Assembly (NCBI GenBank): GCA_933228675.1
Contig: OW121742.1
Coordinates: 113,951,156 to 114,015,155, forward strand
Direction of reading: 5' to 3'
From: Stomorhina lunata
Taxonomy: Eukaryota; Arthropoda; Insecta; Diptera; Rhiniidae
DNA length: 64,000 nucleotides
The notes beneath the pieces are model-generated. The model saw only the letters and a program-made list of their open reading frames with translations, did no database searches and was not told where the DNA came from. Made by a program: the position numbers and the translations under genes. Shown here piece by piece: positions 1 through 13,919 of the stretch (positions are counted from its first letter, which is position 1; each line of letters opens with the position of its first letter).

Positions 1-1
1 A

Positions 2-115
2 TCCGACCAGCGCACCGTTGAAACACTGTCTGGCGTTTACTCCCTACTGCGGACCGAAAAACCCTTTCAAGCACCCACTACTACCTGTTTCGTTTACGGG
101 GGATATTTGTTTTAA
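2..115 (+). other. Possible tail of a coding exon, unrecognised
   Basis: The first 115 bases are much richer in G and C than the DNA that follows, and one frame is open from base 2 to a TAA at 113-115. It ends in residues like APTTTCFVYGGYLF. A second frame is also open over most of the stretch, so the reading is not unique. I do not recognise the product. It could be the 3' end of an exon running off the left edge, or a fragment of a repeat. Confidence 0.2.
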
Positions 116-1190
116 CACTTTCAAAATTTTTTCATATACCTATTTCAAACTCTTTTAATATTATTACAGACCCTTATATATCTTTTAGTACCAACTCCTC
201 TCACTCATGACCTTAATTTCACTTTATATATTATATTTAAAATCCATTCAATTTATTTCCTTCTATTTTAATAAATTGCATCTCTGTTCGGTTTAGTATA
301 AAAATAAATGGTAGTGCTATTAAAAACTTAGTCATGTGTAAATTTAATTCAAAACTTATTTTTAAAAACTAACAACAAAATAAAAAAAGGTGTTCGTCCT
401 CAAACAATATTGACTTACGTGTGTGAGGTGGCACAAACGACTGAGTGACTGACTGAGTGCAAGAGGAAAGAAATTATTGATATCCCCAGGGTGTAATAAA
501 AGTGAGACGTATACCCCCCAAAAAAAAGGAAAAGCAAACAAATAAACTCATGTATATAAGTATAGAGTATGAATACTCGTATATACCCAACGAGAAAAAT
601 ATAAGGACTTATCCGATTCTTAACATAAGTAGCAAATTTCAATCGTTTGAATCAAAAACAGAAGAGATTTGACACTGGTTCGATCACATAAACTTTAGAT
701 GATTGTGGCAAGTTTGATATTTTGGACTACTTACTTAAATTTCCTATATTTACAACCTGTTTAAGTTAAAGGTCAAGCATATTTTAGAATTTCATGCGCT
801 TCGTTCTTGAGCGCATATTATCCAATTTCGTAGGATAAGCTTTGAAAGATTTTCCTTTACTTAGTCTTTCCATCGTTTGCCGTTTTTATTCTAATTTAAG
901 CTTTTTCATGGTAATTATTTTTTCCAGAAGTGAGTTACAAGCCCGACGTCCTAACCCATATTGTTATCTTTCTTATGGGAGAACTCGCGGCACTTGTAAG
1001 CTAACTACATTAAGGGATATTAACGTAGTTCCCCGGGTGAAATCAAGAAGTGTTCAGCGTCCACAGTTGAGATATATATCCAAGTGTCACTGGGACTTTG
1101 GTCGGTTGACAAACATATTTCGATTGATCTTTGAGACTTTGAGAGACTCAGAATAAATTAGAGAGATCGGTTGAATGTTGTAGTCGTTAC
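116..1190. other. AT-rich unique sequence
   Basis: No recognisable gene. The stretch 925-1156 is less AT-rich and follows a pyrimidine run ending in CCAG, which resembles a 3' splice site. The frame that follows (842-1156) shows no known domain. No repeats stand out here. Confidence 0.4.
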
Positions 1191-3760
1191 AATTTTCAGC
1201 CAATTTTAGAGCTGAATAACAACTTCGATCAACCAGTCGAACCTGATATAACAGTTACCTTGGACTGCGACTTCGATAAATTGTATCATTATTATAAAGT
1301 CCTCCTAATTGTTGAGGCTACGGAATCTATTATTCGATCGTACTCCAAATGTTATTTCCAAAGAGTTTCCTTCTAAACCGACTTCGATCATGCAATTGCG
1401 AATGCTATCTGATGATTCGATTTTAGGCTCTCTCGACTATAGTTATTTGTTATGAATGAAGCGATTGTGGCTGTTTGTTTCGGGTATAGGTGGGAATTAT
1501 GATCATTGATATTGGAAGTTCATTTGAACCTTAACTTGTTCCTGAAATTTCGTCGGGGAGACTCCTGCAACTGCGGATAGTTCTGGATTATTGTGATTTC
1601 GGTCTCGGACATCCAGTGGTTCAGAATATGATTGATTTAGTATTCAGAAGCAAATTATTGATATATTGTTGAGACTTCGGGGTCATAAACTGCTTGAAGG
1701 TTGATTCTTCATCTATAAGTTTCTTTGTCACCGACTTCGATCATAGGCAACTGCTGATGATTATTAATAGCGCCATTGACCGTTAGTTTCGGATGTAGAA
1801 ACTATAATTATTGTGATTTTGTCTTCTGACACACCTGGATGTTAAGAATACGATCGAAGTGCTATCTTCTTTAGAGACTTTGATCTATTAAGTATTTGGA
1901 AACAAATAATCGGGGTCATGAACTCCCAGCCTCCGACATTTGGATACGGCAAAATTTGATCTCAAGCAACTGCGATTGGTTGTTTTGGTGATATAGCGAC
2001 TTTGGCCTTACGGATGCCGAAACTATGTAAATTGCGATTTCGGTCTCTAACATTCGGACATCCGGATCGAAATGTTATCTTTTACAGAGACTAATATAGA
2101 GTCTATTAGAGATAGACTTCTGGGTCATGAAGTTTCGGTGTACAAGACTTCGATCTCACGCAACTGCGGTTGGTTGTTAATGATATAGCGACTTTGACCG
2201 ATAGTTTCGGATGTAGAAACTGTAGTTATTGAGGTTTTGGTCTCTGACATCCGGTTACAAAGAATATGATCGAAGTATTATCTTCTTCAGAGACTTTGAT
2301 TGTTTAGACTTCGGCGTCATGCACTCGAAGTCCTTGACATTCGGATATAGCAAAATTGGTTGAAAGTTGATTCTTGATCCATTAATATCATTGAACACCG
2401 ACTTTGGTCTCACGCAACTGCGGTTGGTTGTTGATGATATAGCGACTTTGGCCGATAGTTTCAGATGTGGAAACTATAATTATTGTGATTTCGGTCTCTG
2501 ACATCCGGACATCCCGTTGTAAAGAATATGATCGAAATGTTATCTTCTTCATAGAATTTGATTGTTTAGACTTCGGGGTCATGAACTCCCATTCCTTGAT
2601 ATTCGGATACGGCAAAATTAGTTGAAGGTTGATTCTTAATCCATAACTTTCATTGAACACCGACTTCGATCTAACGCAACTGCGGTTGGTTGTTGATGAT
2701 AGAGCGACTTTGGTCGATATTTTCGGATGTAGATACTTTAATTATTGTGATTTCGGTATTAGACATCCGGATTTACGGTTGTAAAGAAGATGATCTATAT
2801 TTTATCTCTTTCAGAGACTTTGATTGCTTAGACTTCGGGGTCATGAACTCCCGGTCCCTGATATTTGGATATGGCAACATTAGTTGAAGGTTGATTCTTA
2901 ATTCATAACTTTCATTGAACACCGACTTCGATCTCACGCAACTGCGGTTGGTTGTTGATGATAGAGCAACTTTGGCCGATAGCTTCTGACGAAGAAACTA
3001 AAATTGTTGTGATTTCGGTCTCGGACTTCAGGATATTTGGATTTTCAGAATATGATCGAAGTGTTATCTTATACAGAGACTTTGATGTACTACGAATTCG
3101 GAAATATCAACATCGATAAAATGTTGAGTCTTAGGGGACATGAAGATTCGGTGTACAAGACTTCGATCTCACGCAACTTAGGTTGATTGTTAATGATAGC
3201 GATTTTGGTCGATAGTTTCAGATGAAGAAACTAAAATTGTTGTGATTTCGGTCTCTGACTTCAGAACATCTGGAAGTGTCATATTTTTACAGAGACTTTG
3301 GTCTATTTAGTATTCGAAAACAGTTTCTTAGTACAACGACTTCGATCTCACGCAACTGAGGATGTTTGTTAATGATAGCGATTTTGGTCAATAGTTTGGG
3401 TATAAAATCGATCTCTGACATCCGAAGTTCGTTTCAGCTTTAACTTGAACAAAGAATTACGTTGAAGAGTTAGTTACCAACAATCGACAAGTTTTTTAGT
3501 ACAACGACTTCGATCTCAAGCAACTGAGGATGTTTATTGACAATAGAGTCATTGGCTGTTTATTTGGGTATAAATTCGATGCCTGACATCCGGAGTTCGC
3601 TTAAAGCTTTAACTTGTACAAAGAATTACTTTAAAGAGTTACCTTCTAAAGAAGCTATGGTTTATTATACGGAGACTCTAACATTCCGACATGATCCAAG
3701 TGTTGTTTCCAAAGAAACTTTATTTATTCCGTTTTTGCTGCTAATTTGACTGTACCTGTT
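1191..3760. repeat. Diverged long-period tandem repeat (about 170-260 bp)
   Basis: A recurring block contains CGACTTCGATCTCACGCAAC, then TGCGGTTGGTTGTT, a TTTGG(C/T)CGATAGTTT stretch and GATTTCGGTCTCTGACATCC. Anchors fall near 1963, 2157, 2411, 2672, 2936, 3170, 3349 and 3517, so full units are about 254-264 bp and shorter ones about 170-235 bp. Weaker matches to CGACTTCGATCA at about 1380 and 1733 suggest older copies on the left. The units are too diverged for recent amplification. No coding content is apparent. Confidence 0.75.
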
Positions 3761-3859
3761 ACCTTCTTCGGAGACTTTAATCGATTATTTAGGGAACAGC
3801 ATCTTCGGATATGCTAAATTTCATTGTTTATGCTTTCGACTTAATCAAAGAATCACTTC

Positions 3860-4930
3860 TGCAGAGATTTCGATCGATTATTAAGATTTCGATCAAAGCG
3901 TTTTTCCTTATTTCGGGAGCAACAGCTTCAGAAACCGGAGTAAGGCACTCGTGAATTTCATGGTTTGCTATCCTACGATGTCAGGCTTTATTCTCATGGT
4001 TTGTCATGTTGAAACTTTGATTGAAACACCTTCACAGAGATTTCGATCGGTTGTTAAGAACTTGATCTTAACGTTTTTCTTATTTCGGGAGCAACAACTT
4101 CAGAAACCGGAATATGGCACTCCCGATTTTCGTGAATAACTATCGTACGATTTCAGGCTCTATTCTCAAGATTTGTTATATTGAAACTTGAATTGAACTT
4201 TGACACCTTTACAGAGATTTTGATCGATTGTTAAGAACTTGATCTTAGCGTTTTTCTTATTTCGGGAGCAACAACTTCAGAAACCGGAGTAAGGCACTCC
4301 CGAATTTCGTAAATAACTATCGAACGATGTCAGGCTCTATTCTCAAGATTTGTCATGTTGAATATTTAATAGAACTTTGATTGAAACACCTTTACAGAGA
4401 TTTCGATCGATTGTTAAGAACTTGATCTTAGCGTTTTCTTTATTTCGGGAACAATAACTTCAGAAACCGGAGTAAGCCACTCCCGAATTTCGTGAATAAC
4501 TATCCTACGATGTCAGGCTCTATTCTCAAGGATTGTAATGTTGAATATTTAATAGAACTTTGATTGAAACACCTTTACAGAGATATCGATCGTTTGCTAA
4601 GAACTCGATCTTAGCGTTTTCCCTATTTCGAGAACAACAACTTTAGAAACCGGAGTAAGACAGTCTAGAATTTCATCATTTGCTATTTACGATCTCAGGC
4701 TCTATTCTCAAGATTTGTTATATTGAAACTAGAATTGAACTTTGATTGAAAAACCTTTACAGAGATTTCGATCGATTGTTAAGAACTCGATCTTAACGTT
4801 TTCCTTATTTCGGGAACAACAACTTTAGAATCTGGTATGTAAGGCAATCGCGAATTTCCTGATTTGCTATCTACGACCTCAGGCTCTAATCTCAAGATTT
4901 TTCATGTTAAAACTTTGATTAAACTTTGGC
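3860..4930. repeat. 180-bp tandem repeat, about six copies
   Basis: Units carry GAGATTTCGATCGATTGTTA, then TTATTTCGGGAGCAACAAC, TTCAGAAACCGGAGTAAGGC and ATGTCAGGCTCTATTCTCA. The GAAACCGG anchor occurs near 3931, 4103, 4280, 4463 and 4646, with a degraded copy near 4828, giving spacings of 172-183 bp. It shares the (A/G)A(C/T)TTCGATC motif with the repeat just to its left, which suggests common ancestry. The period is close to nucleosome repeat length. Confidence 0.85.
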
Positions 4931-4964
4931 ATTAGGGTCTGCCATCTCGTGTTTTCGGAAGGGA

Positions 4965-5125
4965 TGTTTCTGGTACTTCGGATACCCTCGACTATGACTC
5001 TCCCTATCTCAATATCCATCAATTAATTCCAGACAGCAGTAAGTTACCTTAGTCGAGAATACTCTCGACTATGTCTCGCGCTATCTCAGCATCCATCAGC
5101 TAAATCTGGAAAGCATTAAATTACA
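4965..5125. repeat. Two-copy direct repeat of about 78 bp
   Basis: CTCGACTATG followed by CTATCTCA(A/G)(T/C)ATCCATCA and then a sequence ending in a (G/A)TAA(G/A)TTAC stretch occurs near 4985 and again near 5063. It lies directly after the 180-bp array. Confidence 0.6.
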
Positions 5126-6455
5126 TTGGTCCAGGACAAAACCCATTTGCAGTTCTGTAGATTTTTCTCATTGGGTTTAAAAAGTTCATATGTATATGTT
5201 CTCATATACAAGGATAAAGGGAGTCTGTGGGGTTAGCAATTTCTTCATTAGTAAAAGTGAAATTTCGCAAGAAGAAAGAAAAAGTGAAATTAAGTGAAAT
5301 TCACCTAAAGCTACAGCAGAGAGACAATGAAAAACTATTTATTTGAATTCGTAGTTGCTTAAAGGTTAAGTTTGTCATTAAAATGTATGAAATGTTCACA
5401 CGAACTTAAGTGTGATAATGACATCCAACCATTACAAAAGAATGCATTACGTCTGCTTAAAATGACGAGCACAAAGACAAAGTATTTAAGAAGACATTCA
5501 TGTGAATAAGAGGAGTAGTTTGAAATAGTAGGAAGTTTGGAAAAATGTTGATGATTGTGGATGATGTAGAAGGGAGATGTGTTGGAGCATCAAAGGTTAA
5601 GTTTGGGGGGGTTAGGATTTGCAAAATACAATGTAAGACAGGAAATTAAAAGTGTGAAACAATCAGAAAGTTTAATTGAAAATAGTTCCACTTACTTCTC
5701 ACCCTTACTTCCCTCGAGAAACTACAGCAAAAGACTTGTTAACAAAAAGTTTTTTCTTTCCCTCGACAGGAAGACAAATTAAAGCACTTGTGTTTTTGCT
5801 TTAGGAAGAATGGGGAAGGGACCTCGGGTAAATTATTTATTATATTTAAAGATGTTTGACATTTCTTTGCCACCCATAATTGCTTGAAATTTATGTTAAA
5901 TAGATTAATTAGAAAATGTCTTGTACTTTACTTTAGATTTGAGCATCCCAAAAATGGAATATCTTTCTTGAACATCTCCTCAGCTGCAGCACCTGCATTA
6001 GGCTGCAGCCACTAGTTCCTCAAAAACATGTGTGTGTTCCCTTTATATTTCCTATACACAAGATTCCTTTATCTCCTCCCTAGTTTTAAAAACAATTTCT
6101 TTAAAAATTAACTTAATTCTTGTTTCTCCTTGTCACATCTAATTTATATTGAACTTGAATATTTTTTATTGGATTTAACTGCATTCGGCCTTGTCGCACA
6201 TTTTCTTTAATTAGAAAATTATTTATTTTCTTTTTTTGGTTCGGAAGGGCAATAATTAATGTTGAGTGTGCATATTTTAAAGTTTTGTCTCTGACATGTT
6301 TTGGGTTCCGCGTTATTTAGTTCGAATATTTATGGCATTTTAAAAATGAATAATTCAAATCTTTTGATGAGGATAAATTGTACACGTGTTGGAGACAACT
6401 TTTGAAAAACAGATGTAGAGGTTTAGGGCATAAAGTATTTGAAGGATATATTATT
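5126..6455. other. Unique AT-rich spacer
   Basis: No gene, RNA or clear repeat was recognised. Short purine-rich runs occur near 5250-5300. The only open frames are short and low in complexity. Confidence 0.4.
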
Positions 6456-6457
6456 AA

Positions 6458-8452
6458 GAAAGTATAGAAAATTTTTCTATATGAAAAAATTTCTATCAAA
6501 AATTTTTCTATATAAAAAAATTTCTCTAGAAAATTTTTCTATATAAAAAAATTTCTATAGAAAATTTGTCTAAAAGAAAAAAATTCTATAGAAAATTTTT
6601 CTATATGAAAAAATTTCTATAGAAAATTTTTGAAAAAAAAATTTATGAAAAAATTTCTCTAGAAAAATTTTCTTTATAAAACAATTTCTATAGAAAATTT
6701 TTCTATATAAAAAAATTTCTATAGAAAATTTTTCTATCTGAAAAAATTTCTATAGAAATTTTTATAGACAATTTTTCTAAATGAAAAAATTTCTATAGAA
6801 AATTTAAAAAAAAAATTTATGAAAAAATTTTTCTAGAAAAATTATCTTTATAAAACAATTTCTATAGAAAATTTTTCTATATAAAAATATTTCTATAGAA
6901 AATTTTTCTATCTGAACAAATTTCTATAGAAAACCTTTCTAAATGAAAAAATTTCTATAGAAATTTTTTTATATAGAAAAATTTCTATAGACAATTTTTC
7001 TAAATGAAAAAATTTCTATAGAAAATTTTTCTGAATGAAAAAATTTCTTTAGAAAACTTTTCTATATGAAAAAATTTCTATAGAAATTTTTTTATATAGA
7101 AAAATTTCTATAGAAAATTTTTCTATATAAAAAAATTTCTATAGAAAATTTTTCTATATGAAAAAATTACTATAGAAAATTTTTTTATATGAAAAAATTT
7201 CTATAGAAAATTTTTCTATATGAAAAAATTTCTATAGAAAATTTTTCTATATGAAAAAATTTCTATGGAAAATTTTTCTATTAATAAAAATTTCTATAGA
7301 AAATTTTTGAAAAAAAAAATTATGAAAAAATTTCTCTAGAAAAATTTTTTTTATGAAAAAATTTCTATAGAAAATTTTCTATATAAAAAAATGTCTAGAA
7401 AATTTTCTATATGAAAAAATTTCTCTAGAAAATTTTTCTATATAAAAAAATTTCGATAGAAAATTTTTCTATATAAAAAAATTTCTATAGAAAATTTTTC
7501 TAAATTAAAAAATTTCTGTAGAAAATTTTTTCAAATGAAAAAAATTCAATAGAAAATTGTTCTATATGAAAAAATTTCTATACAAAATTTTTCTGTATGA
7601 AAAAATTTCTATACAAAATTTTTCTATATGAAAAAATTTCTATATGAAAAAATGTCTACAGAAAATTTTTCTATATGAAAAAATATCGATAGAAAATTTT
7701 TCTATATGAAAAAATTTCTATAGAAAATTTTTCTATAGAAAATTTTGCTATATGAAAAAATTACTATAAAAAATTTTTCTATATGAAAAAATTTCTATAG
7801 AAAATTTTTCTATATGATAAAATTTCTATAGAAAATTTTTCTATATAAAAAAATTTCTATAGAAAATTTTTCTATATGAAAAAATTTCTATTGAAAATTT
7901 TTCTAAATTAAAAAATTTCTGTAGATAATTTTTTCAAATGAAAAAATTCAATAGAAAATTGTTCTATATGAAAAAATTTCTCCAGAAAATTTTTCTATAA
8001 AAAAAACTTTCTATAGAAAATTTTTCTATATGAAAAAATTTCTAAAGAAAATTTTTCTATATGAAAAAATTTCTATAGAAAATTTTTCTATATGAAAACA
8101 TTTCTATAGAAAATTTTTCTATATGAAAAAATTTCTTTAGAAAATTTTTCTATATGAAAAAATTTCTATAGAAAATTTTTCTATATGAAAAAATTTCTAT
8201 AGAAAATTTTTCTATATGAAAAAATTTCTATAGAAAATTTTTCTATATGAAAAAATTTCTAAAGAAAATTTTTCTATATGAAAAAATTTCTATAGAAAAT
8301 TTTTTTATATAAAAAAATTTCTATAGAAAATTTTTCTATATAAAAAAATTTCTATAGAAAATTTTTCTATATGAAAAAATTTCTATAGAAAATTTTTCTA
8401 TATGAAAATATTTCTATAGAAAATTTTTCTAAATGAAAAAATTTCTATAGAA
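6458..8452. repeat. 31-bp satellite array, family A
   Basis: About 64 tandem units of 31 bp. The consensus is AATTTCTATAGAAAA followed by TTTTTCTATATGAAAA. The 12-bp palindrome TTTCTATAGAAA sits at the core. Single-base variants, 28-30 bp units and short insertions are common before about 8000; the last 450 bp are more regular. The array starts after unique sequence near 6458 and stops abruptly at an AGAGCTGGGAC sequence. It has the same period as the B-E arrays. Confidence 0.95.
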
Positions 8453-9944
8453 AAAATAGAGCTGGGACTTAAAAAGTAATTAGTGTTTCTTATTTGTTAA
8501 TCTATAATTTTCCAACATAATTCGTAATGATTGTGTTTGTAATATGGGTAATAATTCGAGGTTTTGGATCTGCTTTAAAATAGGGATACACCTCCATAGA
8601 AACGCTTCGAGGAATTGGTTGTCCCCACAAAAATTTTTTTGCCCTAGTCAATAAATTGTCTACTGCATTGATAAATAAATGTAATAGACTGGGATCAAGT
8701 GCGAATAATTTTTCATTTTTGAATTTATAAAAACTTTAAGATGTTTTTTCTTTACTTATTATCTTTTCTAATTAAACTAATGCTTTTTCTAATTAAAGTA
8801 TGTTTTATATTATTGGAAAATTATTTCCTTAACACAAAATTTCCCTTTAAATTTATGATTATTTAAAATACTCCAAATAAGGTTAATTTTAAAAAGGAAA
8901 GATAAAGACACTACAAAACAACCAACACGTGTAAGACACAAGTCGTTTGAACCACAAAAAAAATCTTTGGTAGAAAAATTATTTTTAAAATAGAACGTAA
9001 ATTTCAAGAGGCCAAAGTCATTTGAGCGTCGATGACGATGATGCTACTACAAGAATCATTTGTTATCTTTAACGAGGTTTTATTAGCAAAAACTAAAAAT
9101 GCTATCACCCCTGTCTGAGTCTGGCGATCAGAAAGTAAAATTCAGGCAGTCAAGGAACAAAAAAAGTGAAATAAAAATGTAGTGCAGGCAAATTATGACT
9201 AGAGTTAGAGGGGACCAAAAAACCACCTTGCAAATTGAGCCAATAATTAGCAGTCTAAAACGAAAGACAGACTAGAACAATTTCTTTTAGTTGCACTCCA
9301 CATAAAAATAGTTTCTTTCTTGGCTAGACTCTAGTCGTTATAAGCAAAAACAGCTCTCGAACGCCCTCTGTCTTTACTAAATATAATTTTCCTTAAAAAA
9401 AAAATGAAAAACAAAACAAATAGTTTCTCAACTCCTCGAGTCTGGCTGCCAGCCTCATGATAACTCATCATTAATCACAAAATACTTAAACAAGTGAAAT
9501 TATGAAACTTCATCTACTTCGTGGGGGTATCGTTGACAGTGTTGTCGTTGTTTGCGGAGTCATCATCATAATTAGACAAAAAGACTCATTCTGTTCTTCC
9601 CCATTCCCCTTCTAGTTAAGATAATGCATTTTTTTAAATTGGTTACCAGAAAAAAAGTTCCTTAAGTAGATGTTCATTATTTGCCTCCGCTTTCCAAAGC
9701 TACGACTGCCTTTTTAATGGTTCTACTGTTTTGTAATGTAGAGCATTGAGTCCCTTTTTTCCTCCGACCCTAGAAAAAGTCATTAAAAAGTTAGTTAAAA
9801 TCGCCTTTTCCTTTGCCGATTTCAATTGAGCGCATAAGTTTTATTTTAATTGCATTTTGTTGAGAATTTATGATAAAATTTTATTGTGAAAGTGTAAAGT
9901 ACATACGAAGGTTAGCTTTTTTGTTTTGAGAATGAACATTCCCA
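8453..9944. other. Unique AT-rich spacer
   Basis: No gene or RNA was recognised. The sequence is mixed AT-rich DNA with short homopolymers and a few less AT-rich patches near 9030-9560, none of which holds a convincing open frame. Confidence 0.4.
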
Positions 9945-9945
9945 G

Positions 9946-12755
9946 GAGCATCTAAAAAAAATTTTTGAAAAATTTCCTATAAAAAAAGGAAATTTTTAAA
10001 AAATATCCTATAGAAAAAGGAAATTTTTAAAAAACTTCCTATAAAAAGAGGAAGTTTTTAAAAAACTTCCTATCAAAAAAGGAAATTTTTAAAAAAATTT
10101 TTGAACAATTTCCTATAAAAAAAGGAAATTTTTGAAAAATTTCCTATAAAAAAAGGAAATTTTTGAAAAATTTCCTGTAAAAATAGTAAATTTTTGAAAA
10201 ACTTCCTTTAAAAAAAGTTAATTTTTTGAAAAATTTTCTATAAAAAAAGGAAATTTTTGAAAAATTTCCTATAAAAAAGGACATTTTTGAAAATTTTCCT
10301 ATAAAAATAGGAAATTTTTGAAAAAATTCATATAAATAAAGGAAATTTTTGAAAAATTTCTATAAAAACAGAAATTTTTGAAAAATTTCTATAAAAAAAG
10401 GAAATTTTTGAAAAATTTCTATAAAAAAAGGAAATTTTTGAAAAATTTCCTTTAAAAAAAGGAAATTTTTGAAAAATTTCCTAAAAAAAAAAAATGAAAT
10501 TTTTAAAAAATTTCCTATAAAAAAAGAACATTTTTGGAAAATTTCCTATAAAAAAAGGAAATTTTTAAAAAATTTCCTCTAAGAAAAAGGAAATTTTTAA
10601 AAAATTTCCTCTAAGAAAAAGGAAATTTTTAAAAAATTTCCTATAAGAAAAAGGAAATTTTTGAAAAATTTCCTATAAGAAAAAGGAAATTTTTGAAAAA
10701 TTTTATATAAAAAAAGGAAATTTTTGAAAAATTTCCTATTAAAAAAGGAAATTTTTGAAAAATTTCCTATATAAAAAAGAAATTTTTGAAAAATTTCCTA
10801 TAAAAATAGGAAATTTTTGAAAAACTTCTTATAAAAAAAGTTAATTTTTTGAAAAATTTTCTATAAAAAAAGGAAATTTTTGAAAAATTACCTATAAAAA
10901 AGGAAATTTTTGAAAAATTTCCTATAAAAATAGTAAATTTTTGAAAAACTTCCTTTAAAAAAGTTAATTTTTTGAAAAATTTTCTATAAAAAAAGGAAAT
11001 TTTTGAAAAATTTCCTATAAAAATAGGAAATTTTTGAAAAATTTCCTATAAAAATAGGAAATTTTTGAAAAATTTCCTATAAAAATAGGAAATTTTTGAA
11101 AAATTTCCTATAAAAATAGGAAATTTTTGAAAAATTTCCTATAAAAATAGGAAATTTTTGAAAAATTTCCTATAAAAATAGGAAATTTTTGAAAAATTTC
11201 CTATAAAAATAGGAAATTTTTGAAAAATTTCCTATAAAAATAGGAAATTTTTGAAAAATTTCCTATAAAAATAGGAAATTTTTGAAAAATTTCCTATAAA
11301 AATAGGAAATTTTTGAAAAATTTCCTATAAAAATAGGAAATTTTTGAAAAATTTCCTATAAAAATAGGAAATTTTTGAAAAATTTCCTATAAAAATAGGA
11401 AATTTTTGAAAAATTTCCTATAAAAATAGGAAATTTTTGAAAAATTTCCTATAAAAATAGGAAATTTTTGAAAAATTTCCTATAAAAATAGGAAATTTTT
11501 GAAAAATTTCCTATAAAAATAGGAAATTTTTGAAAAATTTCCTATAAAAATAGGAAATTTTTGAAAAATTTCCTATAAAAATAGGAAATTTTTGAAAAAT
11601 TTCCTATAAAAATAGGAAATTTTTGAAAAATTTCCTATAAAAATAGGAAATTTTTGAAAAATTTCCTATAAAAATAGGAAATTTTTGAAAAATTTCCTAT
11701 AAAAATAGGAAATTTTTGAAAATTTTCCTATAAAAATAGGAAATTTTTTAAAAATTTCCTATAAAAATAGGAAATTTTTGAAAAATTTCCTATAAAAATA
11801 GGAAATTTTTGAAAAATTTCCTATAAAAATAGGAAATTTTTGAAAAATTTCCTATAAAAATAGGAAATTTTTGAAAAATTTCCTATAAAAATAGGAAATT
11901 TTTGAAAAATTTCCTATAAAAATAGGAAATTTTTGAAAAATTTCCTATAAAAATAGGAAATTTTTGAAAAATTTCCTATAAAAATAGGAAATTTTTGAAA
12001 AATTTCCTATAAAAATAGGAAATTTTTGAAAAATTTCCTATAAAAATAGGAAATTTTTGAAAAATTTCCTATAAAAATAGGAAATTTTTGAAAAATTTCC
12101 TATAAAAATAGGAAATTTTTGAAAAATTTCCTATAAAAATAGGAAATTTTTGAAAAATTTCCTATAAAAATAGGAAATTTTTGAAAAATTTCCTTTAAAA
12201 ATAGGAAATTTTTGAAAAATTTCCTATAAAAATAGGAAATTTTTGAAAAATTTCCTATAAAAATAGGAAATTTTTGAAAAATTTCCTATAAAAATAGGAA
12301 ATTTTTGAAAAATTTCTTATAAAAATAGGAAATTTTTGAAAAATTTCCTGTAAAAATAGGAAATTTTTGAAAAATTTCCTATAAAAATAGGCAACTTTTG
12401 AAAAATTTCTTATAAAAATAGGAAATTTTTGAAAAATTTCCTATAAAAATAGGAAATTTTTGAAAAATTTCCTATATAATTAGGAAATTTTTGAAAAATT
12501 TCCTATAAAAATAGGAAATTTTTGAAAAATTTCCTATAAAAATAGGAAATTTTTGAAAAATTTCCTATAAAAATAGGAAATTTTTGAAAAATTTCCTATA
12601 AAAATAGGAAATTTTTGAAAAATTTCCTATAAAAATAGGAAATTTTTGAAAAATTTCCTATAAAAATAGGAAATTTTTGAAAAATTTCCTATAAAAATAG
12701 GCAACTTTTGAAAAATTTCTTATAAAAATAGGAAATTTTTGAAAAATTTGCTGAA
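9946..12755 (+). repeat. 31-bp satellite array, family B, forward
   Basis: About 90 units of 31 bp. Each unit has arms GGAAATTTTT and AAAAATTTCC around a single G, followed by TATAAAAATA, so nearly the whole unit is one dyad. The left third (9946-11000) is irregular, with TATAAAAAAA and CTCTAAGAAAAA variants. From about 11000 to 12740 the units are nearly identical, and the array stops sharply at TTTGCTGAAATG. The reverse-oriented version occupies 18549-20412. Confidence 0.97.
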
Positions 12756-13919
12756 ATGACTTAATCGAATTCGATTCAAATTATAGCAAATAAAGGCCTC
12801 TTAAGAAATAATTGAAAAATTCTCAAAAATAAAAAAATACCCAAATGACAAGCATTATTAAATTTTCGATATTTAAACAATTTTTTATAACAAAGATTTC
12901 TTCTAAGCTCTTCCCAATTTAAATAAACCCCCAATTGTCTCATTTCTTTTATTTCTGATAACTTAAGTTTAAGAAATTCTTTTAATCTGTTAGACAAACA
13001 CATTAAAAAAGATGCCAAATTTCTACTATTAAATTCTACTACTATTTCAAGTATTAGGAAACTTATATTTCTTTTTTATGCCTTAAATATTTTCCAATAG
13101 AGATTTTGTTTATTTTAACTTTTTTTTATTTATTTCTTCATTTTTTTGTAGGATAAGAAAATTTGGAAAACACTCCCCCCTTTTGAATTTTATCCCAGAA
13201 AAAAAGCTTTTAAGTGTTTTTTGAAATACAAAAGTGTTATAATCGGAAATTTTTTTTTTGGTTTCAAATAAAATATTTGCAAATCTGAAAAGCAAATATT
13301 TGGAAAATGGAAAAATGTAACAAAAATATCAAAAGAAATGAAAAATAGGAATTTGGCTAAAATCAACAAAAAAAAAATGATTTGGGTCAACAAATAGGAA
13401 AAAGCTTTAAGGAAAGATTTAATATTAAATCGAACGATTGCTTTATATTCTTGCTTTGTCATAGAGAAAAAATCAATCGATTGAAATGATTGATATTTAG
13501 TTTTGATGATGCCAAAAAAAGGATTAAAAGGATTTAAAGCTTTCATGACTTGTATTAGATTGGATTTTATTAAAGGAAATTTATTTGAAAAATCTTTAAT
13601 TAAGTGAAAAGTTTCTTTAAATTTTGTATTAACAGAAAATTTACTAAAAATCTCGAATCTAGACAAAGTTTTCAAAAAATTTCCCAAAAATCGAATTTAT
13701 AGCATAAATTTTTTGTTATATCTCGTTTTTAGACAAAATTTTCTATAAATTTCATATTTGTCAACTGACTTTGCTTGACGAGTTTCAAGGTTTGATTAGG
13801 CCATTAGTGCCGAGTCTTGACAGATTAAAGTTGCATGACAAACTAAATACGAATTATAGTGTCTTAGCAAAATATCTAAATAAAGCAAAGATGATCGCCA
13901 AAACGGAATTAAATAAAAT
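12756..13919. other. AT-rich spacer with a long low-complexity open frame
   Basis: No recognised gene. A minus-strand frame at 13190-13687 is open for 165 codons but is dominated by F, K, I and L and contains no known motif. It is best read as chance openness in AT-rich DNA, possibly old satellite. Confidence 0.35.

Noticed and set aside
842..1156. A 104-codon plus-strand frame with a GC-richer core
   Set aside because: The start is not an ATG, no domain is visible and the 5' part is AT-rich. It is not strong enough to call a gene.
13190..13687. A 165-codon minus-strand frame
   Set aside because: Its composition is nearly all F, K, I, L, S and N, with no motif or start context. Long stop-free runs of this kind are expected in AT-rich decayed satellite.
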